Below are positions 15,833 to 24,300 of a DNA stretch of 64,000 nt, piece after piece. The translations under genes were made by a program, and so were the position numbers. The stretch covers positions 1 to 64,000 of the forward strand of contig JBFWXS010000024.1 of NCBI GenBank assembly GCA_050187175.1, read 5' to 3'. The notes beneath the pieces are model-generated. The model was not told where the DNA came from. It saw only the letters and a list, made by a program, of their open reading frames with translations, and made no database searches. Numbering within the stretch: the stretch's first letter is position 1; every line of letters starts with the position of its first letter. Source of the DNA: Zeimonas sp050187175 (GTDB lineage Bacteria > Pseudomonadota > Gammaproteobacteria > Burkholderiales > Burkholderiaceae_E).

Positions 15833-18190
15833 ATGAAGACCCGCCGCGCCAGCCTCCCCAGCGATGAGGCCGCCGATCGATCCGCCGACGCATCGGTCGG
15901 CGCCGAGCGCCTCCACGTCTCGCCGTCCTGGGAAAGCGCCGCCGCGCTCGACCTGCTGTGCGTGCGCTTCGCGCTGCGCACCGTGCTGTCGCTGGGCGCG
16001 CGTTTCAATATGCGACGCGATGTCAATAACGTCGTGACGCTGGCCGGGCGCTTCCTGGTCTGGCCGGAGCCGACGCTGCTGCGGCTGCGCGATTTCCTCG
16101 CGCGCCGCTGCGCCGACTCGCCGCCTTGGGCGGAAGCCGGCCGGCTGTCGCTGGACGAGTTCATGCAGCGGCACGGCAGCTGGAACGGCCTGTTCGACGA
16201 CGCGTCGCTGTATTACTACCTGGACGAGTTCGTCAAGCTGTACGCCAAGGACCTGCTCGGCGTGCTGCGCACCACGGTCACGGCGCTGGATGCGCGGTTG
16301 GCCAAGACGCGGATCCGGCTGATCGACAATATCGAGATGCTGGCGGCGGTGCTGGGGCTCACCGATACCGAGCGCTCGGTGCTGATGCATGCCTCGCTGT
16401 GCAAGTACCAGCGCGATCTGCGCCCGGTGCTGGTCGACTGCAAGGCGCCCAGCGCGCAGGAGGCGTACGGCATGCTGGCGCAGGTGCTAGGCCTGAACGC
16501 GGCCGACGTGGCCTCGGCGCTGAAGTCCGGCGGCCGCCTCGAATCGCTGGGGCTGATCGAGACGCCGATCGCCGAGCATTCGATCACCGATCTCGGCGAC
16601 CTGATGCGCGTCTCGGACAAGCTGCTGGCCGTGCTGACTGCCGAGTACCCGAGCGAATCGTCGATGATGGCGGCGTTCACGCGTCCGGCCGGCCGCACCG
16701 GGCTGACGCTGGCCGACTTCCCGCACGTCGGCGACGACGCGCGCTACCTGGTCGCGCTGCTGCAGGCCGCCGCCTGCGCCGTGGCCGGCGCCGAGCCGGA
16801 GCGCGGCATCAACGTACTGGTCTACGGTCCGCCCGGAACCGGCAAGACCGAGCTGGCCAAGCTGCTGGCGCAGCAGGCCGACCTGGAGCTGTACGAAGTC
16901 GACTGCCTCGACAAGGACGGCAACAGCCTGTCGGGCAAGGAGCGCTACCGCTCGCTGCAGGTCTCGCAGGCCTTCCTGCGCGGCCGGCCGCGCGCGGCGC
17001 TGCTGTTCGACGAAGTCGAGGACGTGTTCCCGCCGATCGCCGCCGAGATCGCCGGCCTGTTCGGCCAGGAGGGCGGCGGACGCGGTGCGGCCGTCAACGG
17101 CAAGGCCTGGGTCAACCAGACGCTGGAACAGAACCCGGTGCCGACGATCTGGATCTCGAACTCGATCGGCCAGATCGATCCTGCCTATCGCCGCCGCTTC
17201 CAGTTCCATCTGGAACTGGCTAATCCGCCGCAGCGCGTGCGCGAGAACATAGCGCGCAAGTATCTGCTCGAGCTGGGCGTATCCGACGCGTTCGTCGCGC
17301 GGATTGCCGCGCGCCGCGACATCACGCCGGCGCAGGTGCAGTCGGCGGCGCGCTTCGCGCGGCTGGCACGCCGCACGATAGACGAGCCGGTCGAGTCGCT
17401 GATCGACCGCCAGCTCGAACGCGCCGACAAGGCGCTGGGCCACGTCGCGCGCGACGAGTTCCGCGTGAATGTCACGCAGTACGACCTGAGCCTGCTCAAC
17501 GTCGAGTCGCGCCATCCGGTGCCGAAGATGATCGAGGCGCTGAAGGCGCGGCCGGTGGCCACGCTGTGCTTCTACGGCCTGCCGGGCACCGGCAAGACGG
17601 CGCTGGCCGAGCACATCGCGCGCTGCGTCGAGCGGCCGCTGATGATCCGCCGCGCGTCCGACCTGATGAGCAAGTACGTCGGTGAGACCGAGCAGCAGAT
17701 GGCGCGCATGTTCGCCGACGCGCAGCGCGAGCAGGCCGTGCTGCTGCTCGACGAAGCCGACAGCTTCCTGCAGAACCGCAAGCAGGCGGTGCGCAACTAC
17801 GAAGTCAGCGAAGTCAACGAGATGCTGCAGGGCATGGAGCGCTTCGACGGCATCTTCATCTGCACCACCAATCTGCTGGACCGGATCGACGAGGCGGCGC
17901 TGCGCCGCTTCGCTTTCAAGCTGAAGTTCCTGCCGCTGGACCGCGGCCAGCGCGAGCGCATGTTCATCGCCGAAGTGCTGGACGGCGACAGCGACGGGCT
18001 GGACGATGCGCTGCGCGCGCGGCTGGCGCGGCTGGAGCTGCTGTGCCCGGGCGATTTCGCGGCGGTCAAGCGGCAGTTCACGCTGTTCGGCGAGAAGCCG
18101 CAGGCCGCGGACTTCCTCGAACGGCTCGAAGCCGAGCACGCGCTCAAGCCCGACGTGCGCTGGGCTCGGCCGATGGGCTTCGTGCGCTGA
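15833..18190 (+). CDS. Tandem-AAA domain ATPase
   Basis: A 785-residue protein with an N-terminal helical region of about 280 residues and two AAA+ modules. Module 1 has Walker A GPPGTGKT (332-339) and Walker B LLFDEVEDVF. Module 2 has GLPGTGKT (582-589), Walker B VLLLDEADSF and a sensor-1 Asn in CTTN. The second module resembles Cdc48/FtsH-type AAA ATPases. Start taken at ATG 15833, with GGAG 7 bp upstream; the frame is open to 15728, but that part is low complexity. The last 47 bp overlap the convergent hydrolase gene. It probably remodels or unfolds protein; partner and substrate are unknown. Confidence 0.8.
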   Translation: MKTRRASLPSDEAADRSADASVGAERLHVSPSWESAAALDLLCVRFALRTVLSLGARFNMRRDVNNVVTLAGRFLVWPEPTLLRLRDFLARRCADSPPWAEAGRLSLDEFMQRHGSWNGLFDDASLYYYLDEFVKLYAKDLLGVLRTTVTALDARLAKTRIRLIDNIEMLAAVLGLTDTERSVLMHASLCKYQRDLRPVLVDCKAPSAQEAYGMLAQVLGLNAADVASALKSGGRLESLGLIETPIAEHSITDLGDLMRVSDKLLAVLTAEYPSESSMMAAFTRPAGRTGLTLADFPHVGDDARYLVALLQAAACAVAGAEPERGINVLVYGPPGTGKTELAKLLAQQADLELYEVDCLDKDGNSLSGKERYRSLQVSQAFLRGRPRAALLFDEVEDVFPPIAAEIAGLFGQEGGGRGAAVNGKAWVNQTLEQNPVPTIWISNSIGQIDPAYRRRFQFHLELANPPQRVRENIARKYLLELGVSDAFVARIAARRDITPAQVQSAARFARLARRTIDEPVESLIDRQLERADKALGHVARDEFRVNVTQYDLSLLNVESRHPVPKMIEALKARPVATLCFYGLPGTGKTALAEHIARCVERPLMIRRASDLMSKYVGETEQQMARMFADAQREQAVLLLDEADSFLQNRKQAVRNYEVSEVNEMLQGMERFDGIFICTTNLLDRIDEAALRRFAFKLKFLPLDRGQRERMFIAEVLDGDSDGLDDALRARLARLELLCPGDFAAVKRQFTLFGEKPQAADFLERLEAEHALKPDVRWARPMGFVR

Positions 18191-19139
18191 GCGGCGCTTG
18201 CGCGGCCGGGCTCGCCTGTGCCGCGAGCCTCGCCTGCGCCGCATCGATCGCCTGCGCCGCCAGCGACCAGGCCTCCTCGTCATAGGCGAGCTGCACGTGG
18301 CCGCGGCCGATCAGCGCATGCGTGCGGGCGCCGGCCAGCGTCTGCGTCGCCTGCGGCACGATGATATTGTCGTGATGCGACAGGATGATGGTGAAGCGCT
18401 CGCGCTGCGCCTCGTCTTCGGCCAGCGACAGCGCGGCGAGCCAGCGGCTGTCCGGGCGCATCTGCGCGACGTTGCGGCCGTGGGCGAACTGCGCGCTCCA
18501 GGTGCCGCGATGCGGCGAGCCGAGCGTGATCAGGGCCGCGACGGTGTCGTCGGCGCCCGCGCCGCGGGCCAGATAGGCGCGCGCCGCCAGCCCGCCCATG
18601 CTGTGCGCGACGATGGCGATCGGCCGCCCGCCGTTGCGTGCCTGCAGCCGGGCTACGGCCTGCTCCAGCTGCGCCACGTAGTCGTCTATGGAACCGAACA
18701 GCGGCTCCAGATCCACGCCCTCGATGCGGTGTCCGCGCCGTGACAGCCAGTCGGCGAACGGGCGCCAGATCGCATGGTTGCAGACGTAGCCGTGCACCAG
18801 CAGCACGGCCATCCGCTCATCGCCGGCACCGCTGGGCAGCGGTCGCCCGGCGTCCCGCAGCTGCGCCAGCACGAAGGTGCGCAGCGATGCGCGCAGTTCG
18901 CCGAGCCAGGCACGCATCGCCAGGCCGGCCGGATAGTGGAGGCCGCCGGCCCGCCGGAACGCGGCGCTGACCGTGAACTGAGCCGCGAGGATGGCGCCGT
19001 GCAGCAGCAGCGGCGTAGAGAGGCCCACCAGCCCGGCCGCGATCCACGGCCAGCCGAAGCGCTGCCGCAGCCAGGCGGCGAACAGCGCCGCCAGCAGCAA
19101 TGAGACGACGGCGACGGCGAGCAGCAGACGGCGGATCAT
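18144..19139 (-). CDS. Lipase-like alpha/beta hydrolase, membrane-anchored
   Basis: A 331-residue protein. Two hydrophobic segments (4-23 and about 31-57) precede a lipase fold. The oxyanion motif HGY is at 116-118, nucleophile S180 lies in AHSMGG, D257 in HHDN and H281 in GRGH, giving a plausible triad. A GSPHRGT segment supports the triacylglycerol-lipase/permease-factor type. The final 35 residues are an Ala/Gln/Ser-rich tail, and its coding end overlaps the AAA gene on the other strand by 47 bp, so the tail may have grown by read-through. ATG 19139 is chosen because the membrane helix starts at once; upstream in-frame ATGs exist. Substrate unknown. Confidence 0.78.
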   Translation of the reverse strand: MIRRLLLAVAVVSLLLAALFAAWLRQRFGWPWIAAGLVGLSTPLLLHGAILAAQFTVSAAFRRAGGLHYPAGLAMRAWLGELRASLRTFVLAQLRDAGRPLPSGAGDERMAVLLVHGYVCNHAIWRPFADWLSRRGHRIEGVDLEPLFGSIDDYVAQLEQAVARLQARNGGRPIAIVAHSMGGLAARAYLARGAGADDTVAALITLGSPHRGTWSAQFAHGRNVAQMRPDSRWLAALSLAEDEAQRERFTIILSHHDNIIVPQATQTLAGARTHALIGRGHVQLAYDEEAWSLAAQAIDAAQARLAAQASPAAQAPLSARSPSAEPSARRA

Positions 19140-19578
19140 CGGCTTGGCGCGACGATTGCAGGCATCGTCAGGAAGAGTGGCTATGGTGCGTTTATACCGC
19201 ATTGCCATGGGCTGCCGGCCGGATGCCCGAGGGACGGGCTCCGCTGCCGGGCCGCCGACACGCATACGGTGGCCCGCGCTGCGGCGGGCTCGCGGCCAGC
19301 TCAGAGGCCCGCTTGGTGAACGGTTTCCGTTGTGCTAAAGTTTCAGGTTCCTTGCCGCACGGTGGACCGACGCTTTCCGCCGGCGGCCTTCGTCCATGAG
19401 GTCATGGCTCCGCCCGCGGCGTTCCTTGAACGCCGCACCAGAAAGGGCAGCGCAGCGTCGCCAACCGTTCGTCGCCCTCGATGCCTGAGCATCGAAACCA
19501 GGGTGTGCGAACCGGCGCGTCGTTGTCCGGGGTCATCCAACCAGGGCAATCCGAAAGGGAAACCTGTCAGGAGAATCG
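19140..19578 (+). other. Upstream region and leader of the rpsF operon
   Basis: No gene is seen in this 439-bp stretch. It holds a promoter (19313-19341) and a leader of about 230 nt with two perfect hairpins. GCGGCGTTC/GAACGCCGC (19416-19436) has a CTT loop. TCGATGC/GCATCGA (19479-19496) has a CTGA loop. A CAGGAGA ribosome-binding site precedes rpsF. Leaders before rpsF in many bacteria bind the S6:S18 complex for autoregulation. Whether this one does is not shown here. Confidence 0.6.
19313..19341 (+). promoter_or_regulatory. Sigma-70 promoter of the rpsF-priB-rpsR-rplI operon
   Basis: TTGGTG (19313-19318) and TAAAGT (19336-19341) are separated by 17 bp. A TG one base before the -10 makes it an extended -10 element. 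The match and the position ahead of the ribosomal operon make this the best promoter in the interval. Confidence 0.65.
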
Positions 19579-19944
19579 ATGCGTCATTATGAAATCGTAC
19601 TGATCGTCCACCCCGACCAAAGCGAGCAGGTGCCCGCGATGATCGAGCGGTACAAGACGATGATCGAGGGCCAGCAGGGCAATGTCCACCGGGTCGAAGA
19701 CTGGGGCCGCCGTCAGCTGTCCTATCCGATCCAGAAGGTCGCCAAGGCTCACTACGTCCTGGTCAACATCGAATGCGGCAAGGCCACGCTCGACGAGCTC
19801 GAGCATGCGTTCCGCTTCAACGACGCGGTGCTGCGCCACCTGATCGTCTCGATGAAGAAAGCCGAGACCGGCGCTTCGCCGATGCTGCGGCAGATTCAGA
19901 AGGAAGAGGCCCGCAAGGCTGCTTCCGAGACGCCGCAGGCCTGA
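19579..19944 (+). CDS. rpsF: 30S ribosomal protein S6
   Basis: A 121-residue ribosomal protein that pairs with S18 on the central domain of 16S rRNA. It begins MRHYEIVLIVHPDQSEQVP and contains the conserved GNVHRVEDWGRRQLSYPIQK and HYVLVNIEC segments. The C-terminal extension (KEEARKAASETPQA) is charged and disordered-looking, as usual. It heads the operon rpsF-priB-rpsR-rplI behind the promoter at 19313-19341. A CAGGAGA ribosome-binding site lies a few bases before ATG. Confidence 0.98.
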   Translation: MRHYEIVLIVHPDQSEQVPAMIERYKTMIEGQQGNVHRVEDWGRRQLSYPIQKVAKAHYVLVNIECGKATLDELEHAFRFNDAVLRHLIVSMKKAETGASPMLRQIQKEEARKAASETPQA

Positions 19945-20003
19945 GCCGCCGCCGGCCGAGACGACAGACCGAGACAACCGACCCAGAATCGACCGAGACG
20001 AGG

Positions 20004-20393
20004 GTGACGGCCGACGGCGCTTCCAGCGGCCCCCCGGAGCCGGCCACGCAGCTGAACCGCGTGAGCCTGACAGGGGTGCTGATCGAACGCGAAGCGCTGC
20101 GCTACACGCCCGCCGGAATCGCCATGCTGCACGGACGCATCAGTCACCGCTGCGAAACGACCGAAGCCGGCCATCGCCGGCAGGTCGAGTTCGACATCGC
20201 GGTGGCCTTCGCCGGGCCGCTGGCGCAGCGCGCCGATGCGCTGCGTCCGGGCCAGCCGCTGGCGATTAGCGGCTTCCTGGCCGCGCGCCGCCGGCTGTCG
20301 CGCTCGCTGGTGCTGCATGCCAGCGAGTTCCGCGTCACCGGTCCGATCGTCGAGTCGCCGACGCCGCCTGCATCGACCCCGATCACGAACTGA
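20004..20393 (+). CDS. priB: Primosomal replication protein N (PriB)
   Basis: A 129-residue single-stranded-DNA-binding OB-fold protein that helps PriA load DnaB at stalled forks. The core runs from LNRVSLTGVLIEREALRYTP to ALRPGQPLAISGFLA and LVLHASEFR. It lies between rpsF and rpsR, the expected position. A GTG at 20004 is the only reasonable initiator before the core: it has GACGAGG just upstream and gives an N-terminal extension of about 19 residues relative to the usual start near the NRV motif. A start at the LNRV point itself would need a CTG codon. The start is therefore less certain than the identity. Confidence 0.88.
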   Translation: MTADGASSGPPEPATQLNRVSLTGVLIEREALRYTPAGIAMLHGRISHRCETTEAGHRRQVEFDIAVAFAGPLAQRADALRPGQPLAISGFLAARRRLSRSLVLHASEFRVTGPIVESPTPPASTPITN

Positions 20394-20413
20394 ATTCATA
20401 GAGGCTGAACACC

Positions 20414-20689
20414 ATGGCTACATTCCGCCGCGGTTCCAAGGACAAGAAACCCCGTCGCCCGTCGCAGAGCGCGCTGTTCAAGCGCAAGAAGTTCTGCCGC
20501 TTCACGGCCGAGAAAGTCGAATGGATCGACTACAAGGACGTCGAGCTGCTGAAGGACTTCATCACCGACACCGGCAAGATCATCCCGGCTCGCCTGACCG
20601 GCACCAAGGCGCGCTATCAGCGCCAGCTGCAGGATGCGATCAAGCGTGCGCGCTTCCTCGCGCTGCTGCCGTTCACCGACAACCACTGA
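20414..20689 (+). CDS. rpsR: 30S ribosomal protein S18
   Basis: A 91-residue ribosomal protein that binds S6 and the platform of the small subunit. Conserved segments include RKKFCRFTAEKVEWIDYKDV and the C-terminal LTGTKARYQRQLQDAIKRAR followed by RFLALLPFTDNH. Third gene of the operon, 20 bp after priB and 17 bp before rplI. Confidence 0.98.
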   Translation: MATFRRGSKDKKPRRPSQSALFKRKKFCRFTAEKVEWIDYKDVELLKDFITDTGKIIPARLTGTKARYQRQLQDAIKRARFLALLPFTDNH

Positions 20690-20706
20690 CAGGCGGGAGC
20701 ACGTTC

Positions 20707-21159
20707 ATGCAGATCATCCTGCTCGAGAAAGTCATCAATCTCGGCCAGCTCGGCGACGTCGTGCGCGTGCGCGACGGCTATGCGCGCAACTTCCTGATTC
20801 CTCAGGGCAAGGCCAAGCGCGCCACCGACGCCGCGATCAAGGAGTTCGAGACGCGCCGCGCCGAGCTCGAGAAAGTGCAGGCCGACAAGCTGGCCGCCGC
20901 GCAGGCGCAGGCCGAGAAGCTCAGCGGTCTGACGGTCCAGGTCACCGAGAAGGCAGGCGTCGACGGCCGCCTGTTCGGCTCGGTCACCAACTTCGACATC
21001 GCCGAAGGCCTGAAGAAGCAGGGCTTCACGGTCGAGAAGGCCATGGTGCGCATGCCTAACGGTCCTCTGAAGACCATCGGCGACGCGCAGGTCGAAGTGG
21101 CGCTGCACAGCGACGTGGTGGTCGAGATCACCGTGTCGGTGGTCGGCGAGACGGCCTGA
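20707..21159 (+). CDS. rplI: 50S ribosomal protein L9
   Basis: A 150-residue two-domain protein. The N-terminal domain MQIILLEKVINLGQLGDVV and NFLIPQGKA binds 23S rRNA. A long charged helix (about residues 45-75) connects to the C-terminal domain (LFGSVTNFDIAEGLKKQG, then VALHSDVVVEITVSVV). ATG 20707 has GGGAG 7 bp upstream; the frame is open well before it. An intrinsic terminator follows 69 bp after the stop, so the operon ends before dnaB. Confidence 0.98.
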   Translation: MQIILLEKVINLGQLGDVVRVRDGYARNFLIPQGKAKRATDAAIKEFETRRAELEKVQADKLAAAQAQAEKLSGLTVQVTEKAGVDGRLFGSVTNFDIAEGLKKQGFTVEKAMVRMPNGPLKTIGDAQVEVALHSDVVVEITVSVVGETA

Positions 21160-21227
21160 GGCCACGGACGAGCGGCTGCGATGCGCGGCGAGAGCGGCGC
21201 AAGCCGCTTGCCGCTGCGGCATGAAGA

Positions 21228-21253
21228 CGGGGCGCGGGAAGCGCCCCGTTTTT
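21228..21253 (+). terminator. Rho-independent terminator of the rpsF-rplI operon
   Basis: CGGGGCGC (21228-21235) pairs perfectly with GCGCCCCG (21241-21248) across a GGGAA loop and is followed at once by TTTTT (21249-21253). Confidence 0.9.
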
Positions 21254-21269
21254 CTTTGGCGGCGAGGAA

Positions 21270-21298
21270 TCGACCATCTGCCGTGATTTCTCTAACAT
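21270..21298 (+). promoter_or_regulatory. Candidate dnaB promoter
   Basis: TCGACC (21270-21275) and TAACAT (21293-21298) match four of six consensus bases each and are 17 bp apart. They lie between the operon terminator and dnaB, so an independent dnaB promoter is expected here. The sequence match itself is modest. Confidence 0.4.
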
Positions 21299-21370
21299 CC
21301 TGGGTGAGCGCGCTGCCGTCGGTCCCGCTGGCGGCGTCGTCCTTCCTCCGTCCTCCAGAATCGAGCGCCG

Positions 21371-24300
21371 ATGTCAGCCGTGATGAATGATCCCTCCGGC
21401 GATCCGCAGATCGCCGCGCTGCGCGTACCGCCCCATTCGATCGAGGCCGAACAGGCCGTGCTCGGCGGCCTGCTGCTCGACAACGGCGCCTTCGACCGGG
21501 TTGCCGACGTGGTTCATGAGGAGGACTTCTATCGGCACGACCACCGGCTCATCTGGCATCAGATCGCGCGGCTGATCGAGCGCGGGCATCCGGCTGACGT
21601 GGTGACGGTGTTCGAGGCGCTGCAGTCCGGCGGCAAGGCGGAGGAGGCCGGCGGACTCGTCTATCTGAACGCGCTGGCCCAGGGCACGCCGTCGGCGGCG
21701 AACATCCGCCGCTACGGCGAGATCGTGCGCGATCGTTCGATCCTGCGCCGGCTGATCTCGACCTCCGACGAGATCTCGACCGCGGCGCTCAATCCGCAGG
21801 GGCGCGACACCAAGACGCTGCTCGATGAAGCCGAATCGAAGATCTTCCAGATCTCCGAAGACGGTTCGCGCGGCCAGGCCGGTTTCCATGCGCTGCCCGA
21901 TCTGCTCGGCGAAGTCGTCGAGCGGATCGATGAGCTGTACAACCAGAACAACCCGAACGACGTCACCGGCGTCCCCACCGGCTTCGTCGATCTGGACAAG
22001 ATGACCTCGGGCATGCAGCCCGGCGACCTGCTGATCGTCGCCGGCCGACCGTCGATGGGCAAGGCGCAGCCGCTCGATGCGCGCATCCGCACGCGCGGCG
22101 GTTGGCGCACGATGGGCGAGCTGGCGGTGGGCGATGCGCTGGCCTCGATGGACGGCCGGCCGTCCATCGTCACCGGCGTGTTTCCGCAGGGCGAACGGCA
22201 GGTCTACCGCGTGCGCTTCTCCGATGGCCGCAGCACCGAGTGCTGCGCCGAGCATCTGTGGGCCGTGCATGGCGGCGACTGGGCCGGCGCCAGGGTGCTC
22301 GATACCGCGACGCTGATGGCGATGCTGCGCGATGCACGCCATGCCGGCGGCCTGTGGATCGACATGCCCAGTGGCGAGTTCGGCGGCGAGCAGGCCGTCG
22401 AATACGGCAGCGACGGAACCCTGCCGGAGGCGCCGCGCCGGATCGGGCGGCGACTCGGCCGGATGATGACGCAACGCGCAGGCGGGCTTGCGCTCTGCGG
22501 TGACGAGCGTGCGCGCTTCGAAGATGAGTCCGTGCGCTGCGATGACGAGTTCGCCGCGCATACGGGCGCGCTGCATGATCGCAGCCCCCGGCCCGACGAA
22601 CTGCCGCAGGCCTATCTTCACGCGTCGCGCGCCGCGCGCATGCAGCTGCTGCAGGGGCTCATCGAGACCGGCCCGGTGCAATGGCGCGATGACGTTCTCG
22701 AGCTGCGCCTGTCGGATCGCGTCCTCGCGGACGAGGTCGCGCAGCTGGTGCGCTCGCTGGGCGGCTGGTGCGCGGTGAGCGCCGATGCCGTCGGCACGGT
22801 CGATGTCGCTGCCGCTCCGCGCTTCGTCTGCCGGATCAGCCACGCCGAGATCGGCAAGGCAGGCAGCGCCCGCAGGTCCGGCCCGCTGCGCCCGATGCTG
22901 ACCGCGATCGAACCGACGCGTGTCACGGCCACGCAGTGCATCTCGGTGTCGCACCCCAGCCGCCTGTACGTCACCGACGACTACGTGCTCACCCACAATA
23001 CGGCCTTCTCGCTGAACATCGGCGAGTACGTCGCCGTCGAGCAGGGCCTGCCGGTGGCGGTGTTCTCGATGGAGATGGGCGCGACGCAGCTGGCGATGCG
23101 GATGGTCTGCTCGGTGGGCCGGCTCGACCAGCAGCGGCTGCGCACCGGCCGGCTGGTCGACGACGACTGGCCGCGGCTGACCAATGCGATCCAGAAGATG
23201 CAGGATTCGCAGATGTTCATCGACGAGACGCCGGCGCTGACCGCGCTCGAGCTGCGCGCGCGCGCGCGCCGGCTGGCGCGCCAGTGCGGCAAGCTCGGGC
23301 TGATCGTCATCGACTACCTGCAGTTGATGGCCGGTTCCGCCACTGCGGCCAGCGAGAACCGCGCCACCGAGATCTCCGAGATCTCGCGTTCGCTGAAGGC
23401 GCTGGCCAAGGAGCTGGACTGCCCGGTGATCGCCTTGTCGCAGCTGAACCGTTCGCTCGAGCAGCGGCCGAACAAGCGGCCGGTGATGTCGGATCTGCGC
23501 GAGTGCGTCACCGGCGATACGCTGGTGCTGCTGGCCGACGGCCGGCGCGTGCCGATCGCGCAGCTCGTGGGTACCGAACCCGAGGTGCTCGCGATGGATT
23601 CGTCGCAGAAGATCGTCGCAGCGCGCAGCGACTGCGTCTGGCCGGTGGGCCGGCGCCCGGTGCTGCGGGTGGCCCTGGCCAGCGGTCGGGTGCTGCGAGC
23701 CACCGCCAGGCACCGCGTGTTCACCGGCAACGGCTGGCGCATGTGCTCGGAAATCGCGGTGGGCGAGCGCGTCGCCATTGCCCGGCGAATGCCGCAGCCG
23801 GCCGCTGCGTTCGACTGGAGCGACGAGCAGATCGTCTTCCTCGGCCACATGATAGGCGACGGCAGCTACCTGAGCGGACAGCCGATGCGCTATACGACGG
23901 CGTCGGAAGAGAACTCGCGAGCCGTGGCGCTGGCGGCCCAGGCGCTGGGCTGCAGCGTCGATCGGCACGCCGGCCGCGGCAACTGGCATCAACTGGTCTT
24001 CTCGGGCAATGGCAGTCGTGGGGACGCGAAGGCCGCGAATGCCTGGTTGCGGGCGCTTGGCATCTTCGGGCAGCGTTCTTACGAAAAGCGCGTTCCGGCG
24101 CAGGCGTTCATGCTTGCCGATGACAGGATCGCGCTGCTGCTGCGGCATCTGTGGGCCACCGACGGGTCCATCCATCTGAGGCCCCCGGGGCAGAAGGGCG
24201 CGGCGCGCGTCTATTTCGCGACCGCCAGCGAAGGGCTGGCATGCGATGTCGCGGCATTGCTGCTCCGGCTCGGCATCGTGGCACGCATTCGCAGCGTGCG

